Assembly: GCA_003254925.1 (NCBI GenBank)
Contig: QANZ01023827.1
Span: 123,421 to 187,420, forward strand
DNA from: Chamaecrista fasciculata
Lineage: Eukaryota > Streptophyta > Magnoliopsida > Fabales > Fabaceae
DNA length: 64,000 nt
Direction: 5' to 3'
Below are positions 22,198-34,186 of this stretch, one piece after another. Under the pieces are notes generated by a model. The model worked only from the letters and a program-made list of their open reading frames with translations. It was not told where the DNA came from and searched no databases. The translations under genes and the position numbers were made by a program. Numbering within the stretch: the first letter of the stretch is position 1; each line of letters starts with the position of its first letter.

Positions 22198-22956
22198 TAA
22201 AGGACTAAGTGAGGAAAGGCACATTGTGAGAACAATTATAAAAATTTGAAGATCAAATATTTAAATCGAAAAAAAAAAATTAAGGTTAAAATCAAAATGA
22301 CCCTACATTTTGGGAAGAGTCGCCATCCGCAGCCAACGTAACTTGTATATGCAACAGTGAAGTGAAGTGAACAACTTCATTCCTTATTCTCTGAAAATCT
22401 CTCTTCAGTCTTCGCTACAAAAGGTCGTCGAGCTTTTCTTTCTATTCAAATTTAATTATTTATCTCTTTCCTTATCTATCTCTTGCTCATATCCTGCTTT
22501 TATCGTTTAAATGATCAGATTATTTCCCGTCAAAGTGAGATTATCCAGCTCACTTTTTGAAAATCGTGCTTGATGGTGAATCTTCTTTTTGTTTCGTTTC
22601 TGGGATGCGTGCCATTCTGCATTTTAATTTAGTTCAATCTTCGCTGTTTTTCTTTTCTCGCTGAATTTAACCATTTAAGTAACACTTCGCTATACACACT
22701 TTTGGTGTACGTCCTGTTTTTTTTTTTTTTTTTTTTTTTTTTTNTTTTTTTTTTTTTTCCTTTCTTCGTTTTTAGGGTACATTAGAGTGAGACGTGTTGA
22801 AAAGCTATTTTACTTTCTAAAAGGAAGCCCCAGGATTCTTTTCTTTGCTATATTACTTTATTGAGATATTTGGTTTCTTCTTATAACATTGTCTGATTAT
22901 TAAGTTGTGTCTTCTTGAAATATGACTTTGTCATTGATTGTAGATACTTGGATGCA

Positions 22957-25900
22957 ATGGGAGTCTTGGGGATTTCTTCGCCGTTATGTTCTAGCAATCA
23001 GCAATGCTCGCAATTTGCTGAGAAGCATATGGGGATTTGCCTCTGCAATGTGAAGGACACAGCTTCTTTCACATTAGGTATAATCAGTGTGGTTTTTTGG
23101 GTTGTGGCTGAGATACCTCAAATAATGACAAATTACAGAAATAAATCTACTGAGGGCCTCTCTGCCACTTTCTTGATCACATGGATTCTCGGGTGAATAA
23201 ATTTTTCTTTGTTCTTGTCTGGTTGTTCAACCGTTTTTGGCTTTTCTTTTGGTTTCTTGTTTTGGCCAATATATCTGTGGTTCAATCTCTATTATCTCTT
23301 GAACCTTTGTGTCTCTCTCTAATGGATTCTTTCCAATATATCAGTTTGAAGTTCCCTGTTTGATGATCAATACTGTGATACAGCTCATTTTTTATGCCAT
23401 TATGCAGAGATCTATTCAATATATTTGGCTGCATGCTGGAACCTGCTACTGTAAGTATTTCTGTGTTTCTTTAAATTGATCTTCTTCTAGGGGTGATCTG
23501 TAGAAGCTGCACTTTGTTTCTTTTGTTATAGTTTTAGCCTGGACCTTGGGTTTACTCTTCTATCCGTTTTAACGGTCTAGATGACGGTTAATCCTGTGGA
23601 ACCATAAGGATGACAAATCTCTCCCACCAAACCCGAAACCATTGGATAAGCTAGATCAACCCCAAACCAATTGTTCCACCAACTTGGTGGTTTCTCTTGT
23701 TATTTAACATGCTAATACATAAAATTTATTCTTGCATGATACATTATTTCTTTAGCATATGATAAATTTTGCTGTTAAGGATGGATTCTGAACAGTAGCT
23801 TAGAAGACCATCAAAATCTTGAACTTCTTAAAATATTCTAAACAAGGTACTATGGTTCTTCAAATCAGGGTAAGAGACTGAATAATATTCAAAGAGCTTG
23901 CAGAATGAAATTCCTCCATTTTTGAAAGTCTAGAAGTGATGACTTAACTGTGATATCTGTTGACATGTGGCATTTTAGCTCCAATAATATTTTGTTATCT
24001 TTTTAAATTTGAATAAGTCATCTCTAAGATATTGGTTGTTAGGGTATTTAATTTATTTTATTTTTTATAATTAAGATTTAAGATTATTGTTATCTTCACA
24101 TTTCAGTTTGAATTTTGTAACCTAGAAAATTAGGGAGTTTGTTATTTTTCTTCTTGTATAAATTATTATCAAATCATGAATGAAAAGCAATCAGATTTTA
24201 ACCTTTTCAAAAAACTCTCCTTTCTCTCTCCCAAATTCAAAACTCTCCGAATCCTTTTGAAAAAAACCAACAATATCTTTCAATCTTAGCCAATTAGCCT
24301 CATATTGACTCGAGAATTTTTTAAGGTAATCTAGCTTTCAATTAACTTATGACATACTTTTTTTGAATTACACTTTCAAGTTTACCTTCCTTTATCACTT
24401 TTTAAGAAAATAATTAACGTGAAGTAGAAGGCACTCAGCCCTCTTCATTTTGTTCACTATCATGGCTTTTTCTGGGATCATCAGAACTGTTCCTTTCCCA
24501 ATTTTTTTGTGTCATTTATGTGGAACTTGCACTTTACCATATGCAAATACACATCTTTATATACTTACACGAGTAAGGATGTTTTAGTGATTGTTTTTCC
24601 TTGTTTATGCAGCTTCCAACTCAATATTATACAGCAGTGGTAAGAATTCTACTTGAAGGCTGATGTGTTATAATTTCTACTTTCCTAGCATCTTTACTTG
24701 TAGTTGAAGTAACAGTTTGCTTTTTGTGTTAATGTGCAGCTGTATACTTTTATAACTCTTTCACTTTCTTCGCAAGCCGTATACTATAAACACATATACC
24801 CTCGGCTCAACTGCAATGTACAGGCCAAGGTGCAAAACACTTATTTTGTTGCATGTGAACCTTTTGATTTACCTTTGTGTTTTATGGTGATAATTACTGA
24901 TTTAAGAATGCAAAGGTAAGTAGAAAACAAATGAAGGAAGTGATCACAGTTATTCTACAGAAGATGAAGCTAACACCCAAAAGATATATATACTCTTTAA
25001 ACTCTGTTTCTGGTATAAATACCAGATTCATGCTTAATTTGAAATGACAGTGAAACAAATTTTAAATGACAAGAATCAATTTGGAAGTATGTATTATGAC
25101 AGTCTAAACAAACCCTAATGAAAGGAAGGTTTAAAAAAAGTTAAAAACTATATGCCTAATCTCATTTGCTAGTACACCATACAGACTTCCTATTTCTTCC
25201 TTTTTGGGGGCATTCTTCCATTATATCTTGTGAGTTGAGATTACACGATATGATCATATTAGGTGGTAAAAAAGAGTTACATAGCTTATATTTTTCTAGA
25301 AATATGTGAGCAACTTCAAAGTAGAGTTACTTTTGGTACTCTAATTGCTGTCTATTTTCATGTGTGTATTCTGACATTCAAAGCATGGGCAGGTTGAGAC
25401 ACCAAAATCTGGACAAAGCAGTAATGGGTCTGATGTTTTCAACCGTGATGATGACTACGATTCTCCTATTCCTCTTCCAGCCATTCCTCAGAAAATTCGT
25501 ACGGGAAGAGAATTATACTACCAGTAATTAATCTTTCCCTTTGAAAACTAAGAAAAGTGCCCTTTTTGCATAAGCTTGTTTGTGAATTTCGATCTCCTGG
25601 TGTGTTTGGTGTAAAGTGATATGTTTGAATCCCTTCACTACTGTATATAGTCTTCATCCAATGGATTGCAATTCATAATGCAAAAATCTATAGTCTTCAA
25701 CGACCACATTTGGTGGCAATGGTCCTTCCTTCAGTCAAAAAAATATGATTCAGAAAGGACATTATAGTTTGAGAATAACATTTAGTTGATGAAGACAATG
25801 ATCAACTAGGAAACTTGAGTTGTGTCTCTAGTCTCTACCCATCTCACTTTTGTGGCACAAAATTCATTCAACTCAAGTACCTTATGACCTTATTTATTTG

Positions 25901-28128
25901 AGGAAAAGGTAATCATTGAAAGAAAAAATTGAGGCAAGGAGATTATGACTGAATATTGTGTTTATGAGGAGCTCATGTACATAGAAGTTTGGGAAGGTAA
26001 CGTCTGTCAGCAGCAAAATTCTATTGTGAATATTTGGTTTCAACTCATTCTCAAGTTCAAGGAGTTGCAAACTCTACATACTGTTTGTCTTGATTGATTC
26101 TTATGGGTCTTTCTGTAATTTATGCACTTTTTTACTTGTTAGCTCTCCTTTTTGAATTGTTTCTTTGTTCAAATGTGAAAACCCACTAAGATTTAGATGC
26201 GTGATTATGCTCATAAGTCATAAAATTTTTGGTGGTTTCAATTTTAAGACATCAGTTATTGTGTTTTAAATTGATTAGGTCGGCAAGATATCTATCAAAG
26301 AGTCATACTCCCTCAACAGGATCTTTCTTAGCCCAGAGAACACCACCTAGTACTTCTCAAAATACTTTGGATTCTATAGAAGAGCCCTTGCTTGCTTCAA
26401 CTGTTTCAACAAAGTCTGAACCAGCTTTGAAGATGAAAAGCACCCTATGTTTGGTAAACTTCCTTCAACTTTCTTATGAGTATATGTACCTATTAATCCT
26501 CTCATTGACATCTAACCATACCTGATCTTTGTTTAGGTATCTACATTCACTTTTCTTGGTGCTTTAAATCTGATTCAGTCACCTGACAGAAGACCTAATT
26601 CCGTGGTGGTAGCACCAAGACACGAGTTTGTTATACAAGTTGGAAGGAAGTTTTTTCAGGTAACACAGATTGCAACTTGTTTAGCAATGGAAGGAAGGTG
26701 CCAATAACTGTTGCTTGTATATCCTATGAGAATTGGAATAACTATAAAAAAAAGGGAAGACTATATATTGATTTTAATGGCACTTTCAGGTTAGTGGGGT
26801 TCAGTTGGCAGAACATGGCCCAGATGGAAGCAGTGGGATTGGAGGTTTACTTGGTTGGGCAATGGCCGCTATTTATATGGGTGGAAGACTTCCTCAGATT
26901 TGTTTAAATGTAAGTTATATTTTTGGACCTTGAAAAGCTTATTAGAAAGTAGGAACTATAGTGAAAGACATCAAAACGCTTTGTATATTGACAAGTAAAA
27001 AATATAAACTATAGGAAAGAGTTTTGTTTTCTTTTTAGCATATTTGGAAGTTATCCCATAATCTTCATTTTCTTGTATATCTAACCCCTTGCATGTCTTT
27101 ATCTGTTGGTTCTCTTGATCATTTATATTGACACAATTTCCATCAACTTTTGCAGATGAAAAGGGGAAAAGTAGAGGTAAGGAACTTTATATGATAATGC
27201 TGTTACTCTTATGCCTGAATTATTGTTTAGATATGAGTACCACTGAGGCATCTCTTTGTCTAGTTAGGGCCCGTTTGGATAAGTTTTCGAAAAATTAATA
27301 TGTAAACTAGTAAAATCGAATTTCAGCCCATTATTATGTCTAGAATCATGTTAAATGCTATATAAAGTTTTTCCCATGAACTTTTGGAAGTGCATTTTAG
27401 AGAAGCTAAAAAAATTTATTTAAGAACAGACATTTTTAGCTTTTTTTTAGTACTTCTATTATTTTTGAAAAAAAAGAAAAAAGTCAATCCAAACGGATGC
27501 TTATTAGTGTGAAGCAATGCTTATGTTCTGAGGCCTGAGATTATAATTGTCTTCTATGACCTGCAGGGCCTCAATCCTCTGATGTTTATCTTTGCTTTAA
27601 TTGGAAATGTCACTTATGTAGCAAGGTATGAGGCCAGTTTAAAATTATCTTCTTCATTTGAAATGCTAGTGAGGTTGTGAATTTTGATATTATCACATAT
27701 CCTCTGTCTTTTCTGTAGCATACTTGTGAACAGTGTGGAATGGTCAAAAATCGGACCAAATATACCGTGGCTGGTGGATGCTTCAGGATGTGTCCTCCTT
27801 GACTTTTTGGTATCCTTTTTAATCTATCTATTGCATTACAGAATACGCTTGTTAGAGAAATTGGATTTTAGGGTAAGTAAGAGGTATATATGAAGCACCA
27901 GCAAAACTAACTGCAGAATTTACCATAATGTTCTCCCTTTTTTTCCATTTGAAAGAAGCCAAATCTAAGTTCATAAAGTTTGTGGGCCTTTCCAACTTTG
28001 AAAGTGAGGGTGCAGAAGCATGTGTTCCTTAAAATCAATTTTAGATTTTACTCCAATTTGTTTATTTTTGCGGTTTGACGACATCCAGACGAACAGAAAG
28101 CAATTATGAACATCAGAGTCTTGCTTAG
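22957..28128 (+). CDS. PQ-loop repeat membrane transporter, tandem copy 2
   Basis: Twelve coding exons: 22957-23192, 23408-23450, 24613-24639, 24740-24829, 25393-25523, 26279-26453, 26537-26659, 26790-26909, 27156-27176, 27567-27625, 27719-27809, 28045-28128, giving 399 residues. Start MGVLGISSPLCSSNQQCSQF, followed by a Cys-rich segment (ICLCNVKD) that homologues keep and copy 1 has lost. PQ motifs are EIPQIMTNYRNKS (PQ at 54-55) and GGRLPQICLNMKRGKVEGLN (PQ at 310-311). The C-terminus is ILLQFVYFCG...EHQSLA. Every exon border and phase matches copy 1, and intron sequence is alignable in places, so this was a DNA-level segmental duplication (about 14150-20000 and 22330-28400). Intron 2 carries a solo LTR and intron 9 a Tourist-like MITE, both absent from copy 1. 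Role as for copy 1: probable vacuolar export of basic amino acids, inferred from the family. Confidence 0.95.
23958..24272. mobile_element. Solo LTR in intron 2 of PQ-loop gene 2
   Basis: A 315-bp segment starting TGTTGACATG and ending AACCAACA, with the exact 5-bp duplication ATATC on both sides (23953-23957 and 24273-24277). A leader-like stretch (about 24150-24195) is compatible with an LTR R region. No internal retrotransposon sequence remains, as after LTR-LTR recombination. The family cannot be decided from the LTR alone. It is later than the PQ-loop duplication, as copy 1 lacks it. Confidence 0.75.
27267..27500. mobile_element. Tourist-like MITE in intron 9 of PQ-loop gene 2
   Basis: Ends GGGCCCGTTTGGAT and the inverse ATCCAAACGGATGC, flanked by TTA on both sides (27264-27266 and 27501-27503), as for PIF/Harbinger. 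234 bp, AT-rich centre, no ORF. The matching intron of copy 1 (18929-19150) has no such element. Confidence 0.82.
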
Positions 28129-28655
28129 ATGAGGAACATACAAGGATTTTCTTCAGGTATGTCACTTGTACAATTTTACTCTGTTTGATGTTGTCTTCCA
28201 TTGTTAATTAGTATTAATTCTATCAAATTTATATATACATTGTTTTATGGTCAGATACATGTAAAGGATTGTTGGAATCTTCTCCAAACTGACCCAGACA
28301 AATGTAATGAGGAAGCAAAAGTGGCTCCTAACTAATCGTTTCCATTTGATGAAGCTTGAGCTACTAAATTTGTATGAGATTAATGATTTTGCGGGGTTGA
28401 TGAGGAAAATGTGAACAATGTTGTAGTGTTAGGCATTGATAAGGATCAAGTATTATGATATGCTTTATTTCCAATTCAAGTTTTATTTATAGGCAAGACA
28501 TGCAAAAAGTATAGAAAGGCAAGACCAGTTTCTATTAATTTAATCTCCAAATTATGTGGCTGTTATTAATTTAATTTTTAAATTTTTAAAATGATTAATT
28601 TAATATTTAAAAATTTATAATTTGTTACATTTAATTTTGTTGAATTATACCATAA
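28129..28655. other. 3' UTR and flank of PQ-loop gene 2
   Basis: The 3' UTR continues, with a likely intron beginning at TTCTTCAG/GTATGT (28156). The exon-like stretch 28255-28460 has no ORF of note. From 28480 AT-rich intergenic sequence begins. Confidence 0.5.
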
Positions 28656-28664
28656 TAAAATATT

Positions 28665-29663
28665 GGGCAAAACTTTACTTTGATCCCTAATATTTACTCC
28701 AAATTTCAAATTTGGTCCTCAATATTTTTTTGTTTTTGTTTTGGTCCTTAATACTTTTCAAGAGTTTTGTTTTGGTCCCGAATATTTCCTAATAGGTTCA
28801 ACGATTGATCCCTAGCTAATAAGTATGGTTATACTTATTTTAAGTTCAAATGCAATGAAATCGAAACAGTAAGTTACTTTTGATGAGTTTTTTCTTTGTC
28901 TAGTTTGGATTGTCGGCAAATGAAGTTAAATCAAGCCCAAAAGTGGGCATCTTGTTTCATAAAGTTGGATACATCTCTCTTGTTTTAATTTCCAATGTGA
29001 TGAAATCGAAGCTACGAGTTACTCTTTAGTTCTTTCTCTGTCCAATTTGGGACGTTGATAAATAAGGTTAGATCGAGCTTGAAATCAGGTTCAAAAGTGG
29101 GCATTTTATTTCATGAAGTTGGTCATATCTCTCTCGTTTCAATTCAAATTGTAACGAAATCGAAACTACGGGTCATTCTTGACGAGTTTTTTCTCTATTC
29201 AATTGGAGATATCGACAAATGAGGTTAAATAATACTCTAAAAGTGGGTTTGGTTAAAACACTAATACTAATTTGGAAGTATAATTCGACCTTGTTTGTCG
29301 ATGGTTCCAATTGAGCAGAACAAAAATTCATCAAGAGTAACTTATAGATCTAATTTCATTGCATTCGGATTTGAAATGACAAAGATATGATCAACTTCAT
29401 GAAACGATTAACCTACTTTCGGGCTTAATTTAATCTCGTTTGTCAATGACCCGAACTGAAAGAGAAAAAACTCATTAAGAGCAACTTGTAGCTTCAATTT
29501 CATTGCATTTGGATTTGAAACGTGAAAGATATGACTATATTCAATAGTTATAGACCAAAATAAAACAGTTAGAAAATATTAAAGACCAAAACAAAATAAA
29601 AAAATATTATAAATCAAAATCGAATCCGTGATAAATATTAGGAATCAAAATGAAATTTTGACC
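28665..29663. mobile_element. Inverted-array fold-back, Mutator-type (copy 1, best preserved)
   Basis: 999 bp bounded by an exact 9-bp duplication TAAAATATT (28656-28664 and 29664-29672). The ends are inverted copies (GGGCAAAACTTTACTTTGAT / AGGTCAAAATTTCATTTTGA). Inside, about two and a half tandem copies of a 145-bp unit beginning GAAATCGAA (28857, 29002, 29156) are followed by about two copies in reverse orientation, around a non-repeated centre at 29235-29285. No ORF. Relatives at 44822, 48368 and 59729. Confidence 0.88.
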
Positions 29664-30003
29664 TAAAATATTTATAAAGCGACTAATTTATAACGAATTA
29701 TAAATTTTTTAACTATTAAAATAAGTGACTTCATAATTTAATGTCTAAAATATTTAGTTTACTATAAACTAAAAACAAAAGGAGGAATTAGAAGTTAATT
29801 CAATTTATTCAATAATACAACTTAGAAAAAGACTTCAAGTAGACTGAATGGTAAAATTATAAGGAAAATATTATTGATGATTTTAGATTGAATGGTCTAA
29901 TACTCTACTTATACAAGTTTTAAAGTAACCAAAATTATTTTGGTAGAGGTCAGGAAACTTCACCCCATGGCATGCAGTGGATGGTGGTACAGAGTTTATT
30001 TTT

Positions 30004-30160
30004 TTTAGAGTTTTTGTGAAGTATGAGAGAGAAATGAAAAGAAAAGAAAAGAGGGAAAGAGAAAATATTATTTTACATATTTTTATTTCATGAATTTCAT
30101 ATTTTTTCTCTCTTCTTTTTTCTTTCTCTCTCTAATAACTCTAGAAAAAGGAACTCTAAA
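30004..30160. repeat. Hairpin MITE remnant
   Basis: Left arm ttagagtttttgtgaa...gagagaaatgaaaag pairs with the right arm ctttctctctct...aactctaaaaaatc. About 157 bp and AT-rich, with no assigned superfamily. Confidence 0.5.
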
Positions 30161-31338
30161 AAATCTAACCCCAATACATAGATGGTGTAAAGGCAAGTAA
30201 CAATAAAGCAGAGCATGTTACTTGGAAGGCCTTAATTAATGGTGACCCACACCATCATGCACTGTTCCTCTCTACACTCTGAATTCAATCCTAAATAGAA
30301 ATTTTGACTCGGTTTAAAATTTAAAAATAACATTAGCATCAACTTTAATATAATGTATGTGAAACTCATTAGTAATAATATTTTTTATTAAAATTTCTTT
30401 CAAAACGTTTTTGTTTAAGAGTGATAGAAATTACTCAAATTAGAACTACCACCTCTCTTAGACGACTACCCTAATCCTACCATGCTCTGAGGTTTATTCC
30501 TAGTATGTATCAATGATCATATATAAACATAAGATATCAATGTTGTTCGGACCGAACTCTTCAAAGACTCGAATAAGTGTTTGGTTCATAGTTTGATCGT
30601 TTAGCCGGTTGAATCATCGGTCGAATTGAATTATATAATAAATATAATAAGTATTAATTATTTTTAATATATATAAAATACAAATATCATATACATACAT
30701 TTAAAATTAATAATTTAACATTAAGTAGGCATTAGCTTTTACTTATCACTTAAATTAGTTTGGGTTTTCAAATTTTCTAAAGTCTTTAACTAATGTTATT
30801 GCAATTGATCGTCAAACGAATATTATAAAGAATGTCTTCAATCATGTTTGTTTATTAGATATTACAAGTTCCTCAGCTAGCTGCTTTCAAATCATCCTCA
30901 TATATATATATGAACATGAGTGTATAGGAGAGAATTACACATCTAATATAAGGTCCTATCACAAATTTCTTCACTTCCTTCTCCAAAAATTAAACTCCAA
31001 AATAAGAATAAAGTTCATTATAATATTTATTTAATTACTCTTTTCCCCCATGGATCGATCATCTCACTCCAAATTAAAGCCCAAACACATTCCATAAGAC
31101 AGCACCTTTATATAAGGTTCCTTCAATGTTGGGACAGACCTCTCTCCCATAAATGTCAAATGAAATGGGACCTCCATCAAATATAATTTGTACATTTTGT
31201 TCATGTTTGATGTGAAATGGTGCCTACTTCAATTCCTCTCTGGATCGCTTTATATCAATACCACTCATCCTGTACTATATATATATCACGCGGCCACATG
31301 AAAGAAGATAAAGCTAGCTAGCTTTCTCATATAAAGTA

Positions 31339-31340
<2 letters not shown>

Positions 31341-31404
<64 letters not shown>
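31341..31404 (+). repeat. (AG)n microsatellite
   Basis: Uninterrupted AG dinucleotide run of about 32 units, about 1 kb upstream of the coding region at 32454. Confidence 0.98.
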
Positions 31405-31408
<4 letters not shown>

Positions 31409-31779
31409 TGATGCATGAGGAATGGTCATTGATCTTAATTTGATGAGTTTGGAAACAATTAATCCATCAAAAGGAAAAAGTGGTTCAATACTTCAATCAC
31501 TTTTTAGGTCTATGACATTATTATTAGTTGCCTACATACCTTCATAGTTTGGAGAAGTCAATCCATCAGTTAGCTATTGAGTAATCCACTTTGTATATTG
31601 ATAACAACTACCATATATATTTATATATATATAAAGGATGTTACCCATCACTAAATTAAACCCTTCTTATGATCTATATAGATTATCTTATACATTGCCA
31701 ATCATGGGTTGTACATATTTATAGCATATGGTGCTTTAGCTAATTAATTGCACACTAAAACTGTTATATAGTCAATAAA

Positions 31780-31965
31780 GAGTAGTGACAGGGTTGGATA
31801 AGGCTCGGGCTCTTATTCTATAAAAGCGATGTTTCAAATTCTTTTATCGATATGAAAATCTTAATTAGTAGCTAGAGTTGTAAATTCTTCTTGTAAATAT
31901 TCAAAGAGGTCGAAAGGTATTCTCAGACCTTGGTGGATAGGATACTGATGCTTGCTCCCACTTAA
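31780..31965 (+). repeat. Possible decayed tRNA-type SINE
   Basis: tagtgacagggttggataag resembles a box A region and TTTCAAATTC about 45 bases on resembles box B. The following body is GC-richer than its surroundings. No convincing flanking duplication. Confidence 0.3.
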
Positions 31966-32453
31966 ATTTTTTTATTATACTAAAACACATAAGATATAAA
32001 ATTAAATTAAAACACATATACACGACACTAATTATCAAAAGATATAAAACACATAATATATAAATATTAGTATAAGATATAAAATATATACGTTAAAATA
32101 CTCAAAAATTTCCTGTCAATTTTTTTTTGTAAATAACTTATTTTACTGAAATTTTCAATAAAAAAAATTATACAAGGTCATGTATATATACATACATATA
32201 GAAGGGATTTGAAGATGAAACAGAGTAGACCCAAAGGAAAAGCAAGAGTGATGAAGACGTTTCAAGGGAAGGCTGAGTGTGAAGTCACCAAACCTGAGAG
32301 AAAGAGATGCATGCTTCTTCTTTCTTTCTTTATCTCGTTATTTCAAACCCAATGACTTCTAGCATTCATTCCTCTTTTCCTCTTTAATTCCTGTTATATT
32401 GTTCCAAAGGATACATAATTAATAATATCCATCACCATTTTCATCAACACTCC

Positions 32454-33047
32454 ATGGGTGATATCAGCAACAAAATATCCTCCTCTGTTGCAAAACCAGC
32501 TCCTAAAAATAATAATCCCATCAAGAAAATCATCATAGCCTCTTTATGCAAACCCATTTGGCTTCTCCGAAGAAAATGTCATCATTGCTTTGACAACAAA
32601 TCTGTTCAAGTTAAGGAAACAAATCCACCCCCACCACCACCAGAAATTACCAAACCCAAAACCACGACACCGACGCAGCCATTAACATTGGAGAATCAGA
32701 ATCAGAATCAGAATCAGAATGAGAACACTCCCAATCCCAAAACCTCAATTGTTAGGCATAATTTGAGTTTGAGCAGTGATGGGTTCACATTCCCAGTGTT
32801 GAACACAAAATCGGAAGATGAATTACAAGATCTTGATCTTCTTCCCATGAGAGTGATGAGACCCCATCAAAAAGATGATGAAGCTGTTGAAGTTGAAGTT
32901 GAAGCCACGTCCCCTGTTTCGGTTTCACGGAGCCCCAAATCGGCGGGAACGGCGGAGGACGACGGCGCAAGCGACGCAAGTTCGGATCTTTTCGAGATTC
33001 AGAGCTTAACGACGAACCTCAATGCTTCTTGTCGGGAAATGGGTTGA
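32454..33047 (+). CDS. SDASSDLFEI-motif protein (phytochrome-kinase-substrate-like end)
   Basis: A single-exon ORF of 197 residues from an ATG after an AT-rich leader. The N-terminus is basic with three cysteines (CKPIWLLRRKCHHCFD, about 32-47), followed by a Pro-rich run (PPPPPP), an NQ/ENQ repeat from gaatca triplets, a segment LSSDGFTFPVLN, an acidic segment, and near the C-terminus SDASSDLFEIQSL. That last motif is typical of PKS proteins and of BIG GRAIN 1-like proteins, which act near the plasma membrane in light and auxin responses. The protein is much shorter than PKS proteins and lacks the YAPSEASIEW segment that follows the motif in them. Codon composition is richer in GC than the flanks, which supports real coding. 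Family placement is tentative. Confidence 0.62.
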   Translation: MGDISNKISSSVAKPAPKNNNPIKKIIIASLCKPIWLLRRKCHHCFDNKSVQVKETNPPPPPPEITKPKTTTPTQPLTLENQNQNQNQNENTPNPKTSIVRHNLSLSSDGFTFPVLNTKSEDELQDLDLLPMRVMRPHQKDDEAVEVEVEATSPVSVSRSPKSAGTAEDDGASDASSDLFEIQSLTTNLNASCREMG

Positions 33048-33846
33048 TCATAGATAATTAGATACTCTGTTTCGAGTCAATATGTGTACACGTGCTGTCA
33101 TTTTATTGGCTTCTAATATTATGATTGCTTGAGGTTGCAGACACATACATCCACTTTTGACTCAACTTTTTAGCTATTAGTTAGTTTTATACACTTCTGC
33201 AAGACACTGGATGAAATTTCAGTATTGCACAGTAATACTCATAACTGATTTTCTCATTTGCCAAAAAAAAAAAAAAGTGATTTTCTCATAAAAATTAATT
33301 CTGAGTTATCCACTTAGGTTACATATAGTCTTTCAAACTATAAGATAAATTTCATCTTGGTCTAAAAAAATTATTTTTTCTTCTTTTTTAGTCCTCACAT
33401 TTTCACTGTTGCTCAATTTTAGTTCTTAAAATGTTATTTTGTTTGGTTTTTACCATTCTAACATGAATAGTTGAGATAAACTAATTTTCTTTTATTTATG
33501 TCATAATAAAGTATAGTCAAATAGAAGAAAAAAAATTATTCTTTGAAAGATAAAATAAATCATAAATTTATCTTTAATTTGTGATTAAGAATGAAATTTT
33601 TTTTCTCTTTGTCAACTCATTTATTATAATTTATAACACATGAGCGAAATTATCTATCTCAATTATTCAGGTTATAAATAACAGCAGAAACTCGATTAAA
33701 TCACATTTTAGAAATAGAATGGAATAAATGTGAATTCTGATAACCAAAACAGAACTGGAAATAGTTTTAAGACCAAAATAAAACTTATCCCATAATTTAA
33801 GGACGAAAATGAGATTTTGACTAAGATTATATATATACCCATATTA
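33048..33846. repeat. Intergenic: ggtcc-type inverted element
   Basis: The first 200 bases are the probable 3' UTR. 33330-33830 has tttagtcc/ggtcta words on the left and aagacc/aaggac on the right, an old Mutator-like fold-back; 33580-33670 is shared with 13240-13335. It includes a micro-insertion at 33246-33289. Confidence 0.5.
33246..33289 (+). mobile_element. Micro-retroinsertion (tail only)
   Basis: A 12-bp duplication TGATTTTCTCAT (33246-33257 and 33278-33289) flanks a 20-bp insert: TTGCC, fourteen A, G. Confidence 0.75.
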
Positions 33847-34186
33847 TCTTATATTATATGGCTCCACCCCTTTATGGTTGATCAAAATTATTGAATTAAA
33901 AAATTAAAAAAGAAAAAGAAATCACCCACTTTCCTTAGCTCACGTTCTCTCAAGTCTCACCCCATACAAGTTACTTTTGATTTTCATTAATATTTTAAGC
34001 TCCATAAAAAAAAGGTAAATTATACTTTAGTACCCTATAGTTTGGTCATATTTCACTTTAGTACCCGGTGATTTAAAAAGTGACACTTTGGTATCATGTG
34101 ATATTCTCTCTTAACAAATTGTTTTTAAATAATTTTATATTTTACATACATATTTGCGTGTCTATTAGGGCACGCAAAGCCTCTAC
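33847..34186 (+). mobile_element. Non-autonomous Helitron A
   Basis: Starts TCTTATATTATATGGCT after an A and ends with a hairpin (TGCGTGTCT-ATTA-GGGCACGCA), six bases, then CTAC before a T. Helitrons begin TC, end CTRR after a short hairpin, and insert between A and T; here the terminal CTRR has one change. Both ends are shared with Helitron B (56363-56542), while the middles differ; the middle here includes a gtaccc-type repeat (34015-34090) also seen at 7490. 340 bp, no ORF. Confidence 0.78.

Larger units (their letters stand above)
29673..32453. other. Intergenic region upstream of the SDASSDLFEI protein gene
   Basis: No gene recognised. It contains a 160-bp hairpin (30004-30160), a cggtcg-rich MITE remnant (30540-30650), a (GA)n tract (31341-31404), and a possible decayed SINE (31780-31960). 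The last few hundred bases are the probable promoter and leader of the gene at 32454. Confidence 0.5.

Noticed and set aside
27684-27893. Read-through C-terminus of PQ-loop gene 2 (DFLVSFLIYLLHY...)
   Set aside because: A GT donor at 27810 and an exon at 28045 (ILLQFVYF...) restore the family's expected last helix, and copy 1 uses the same pattern.
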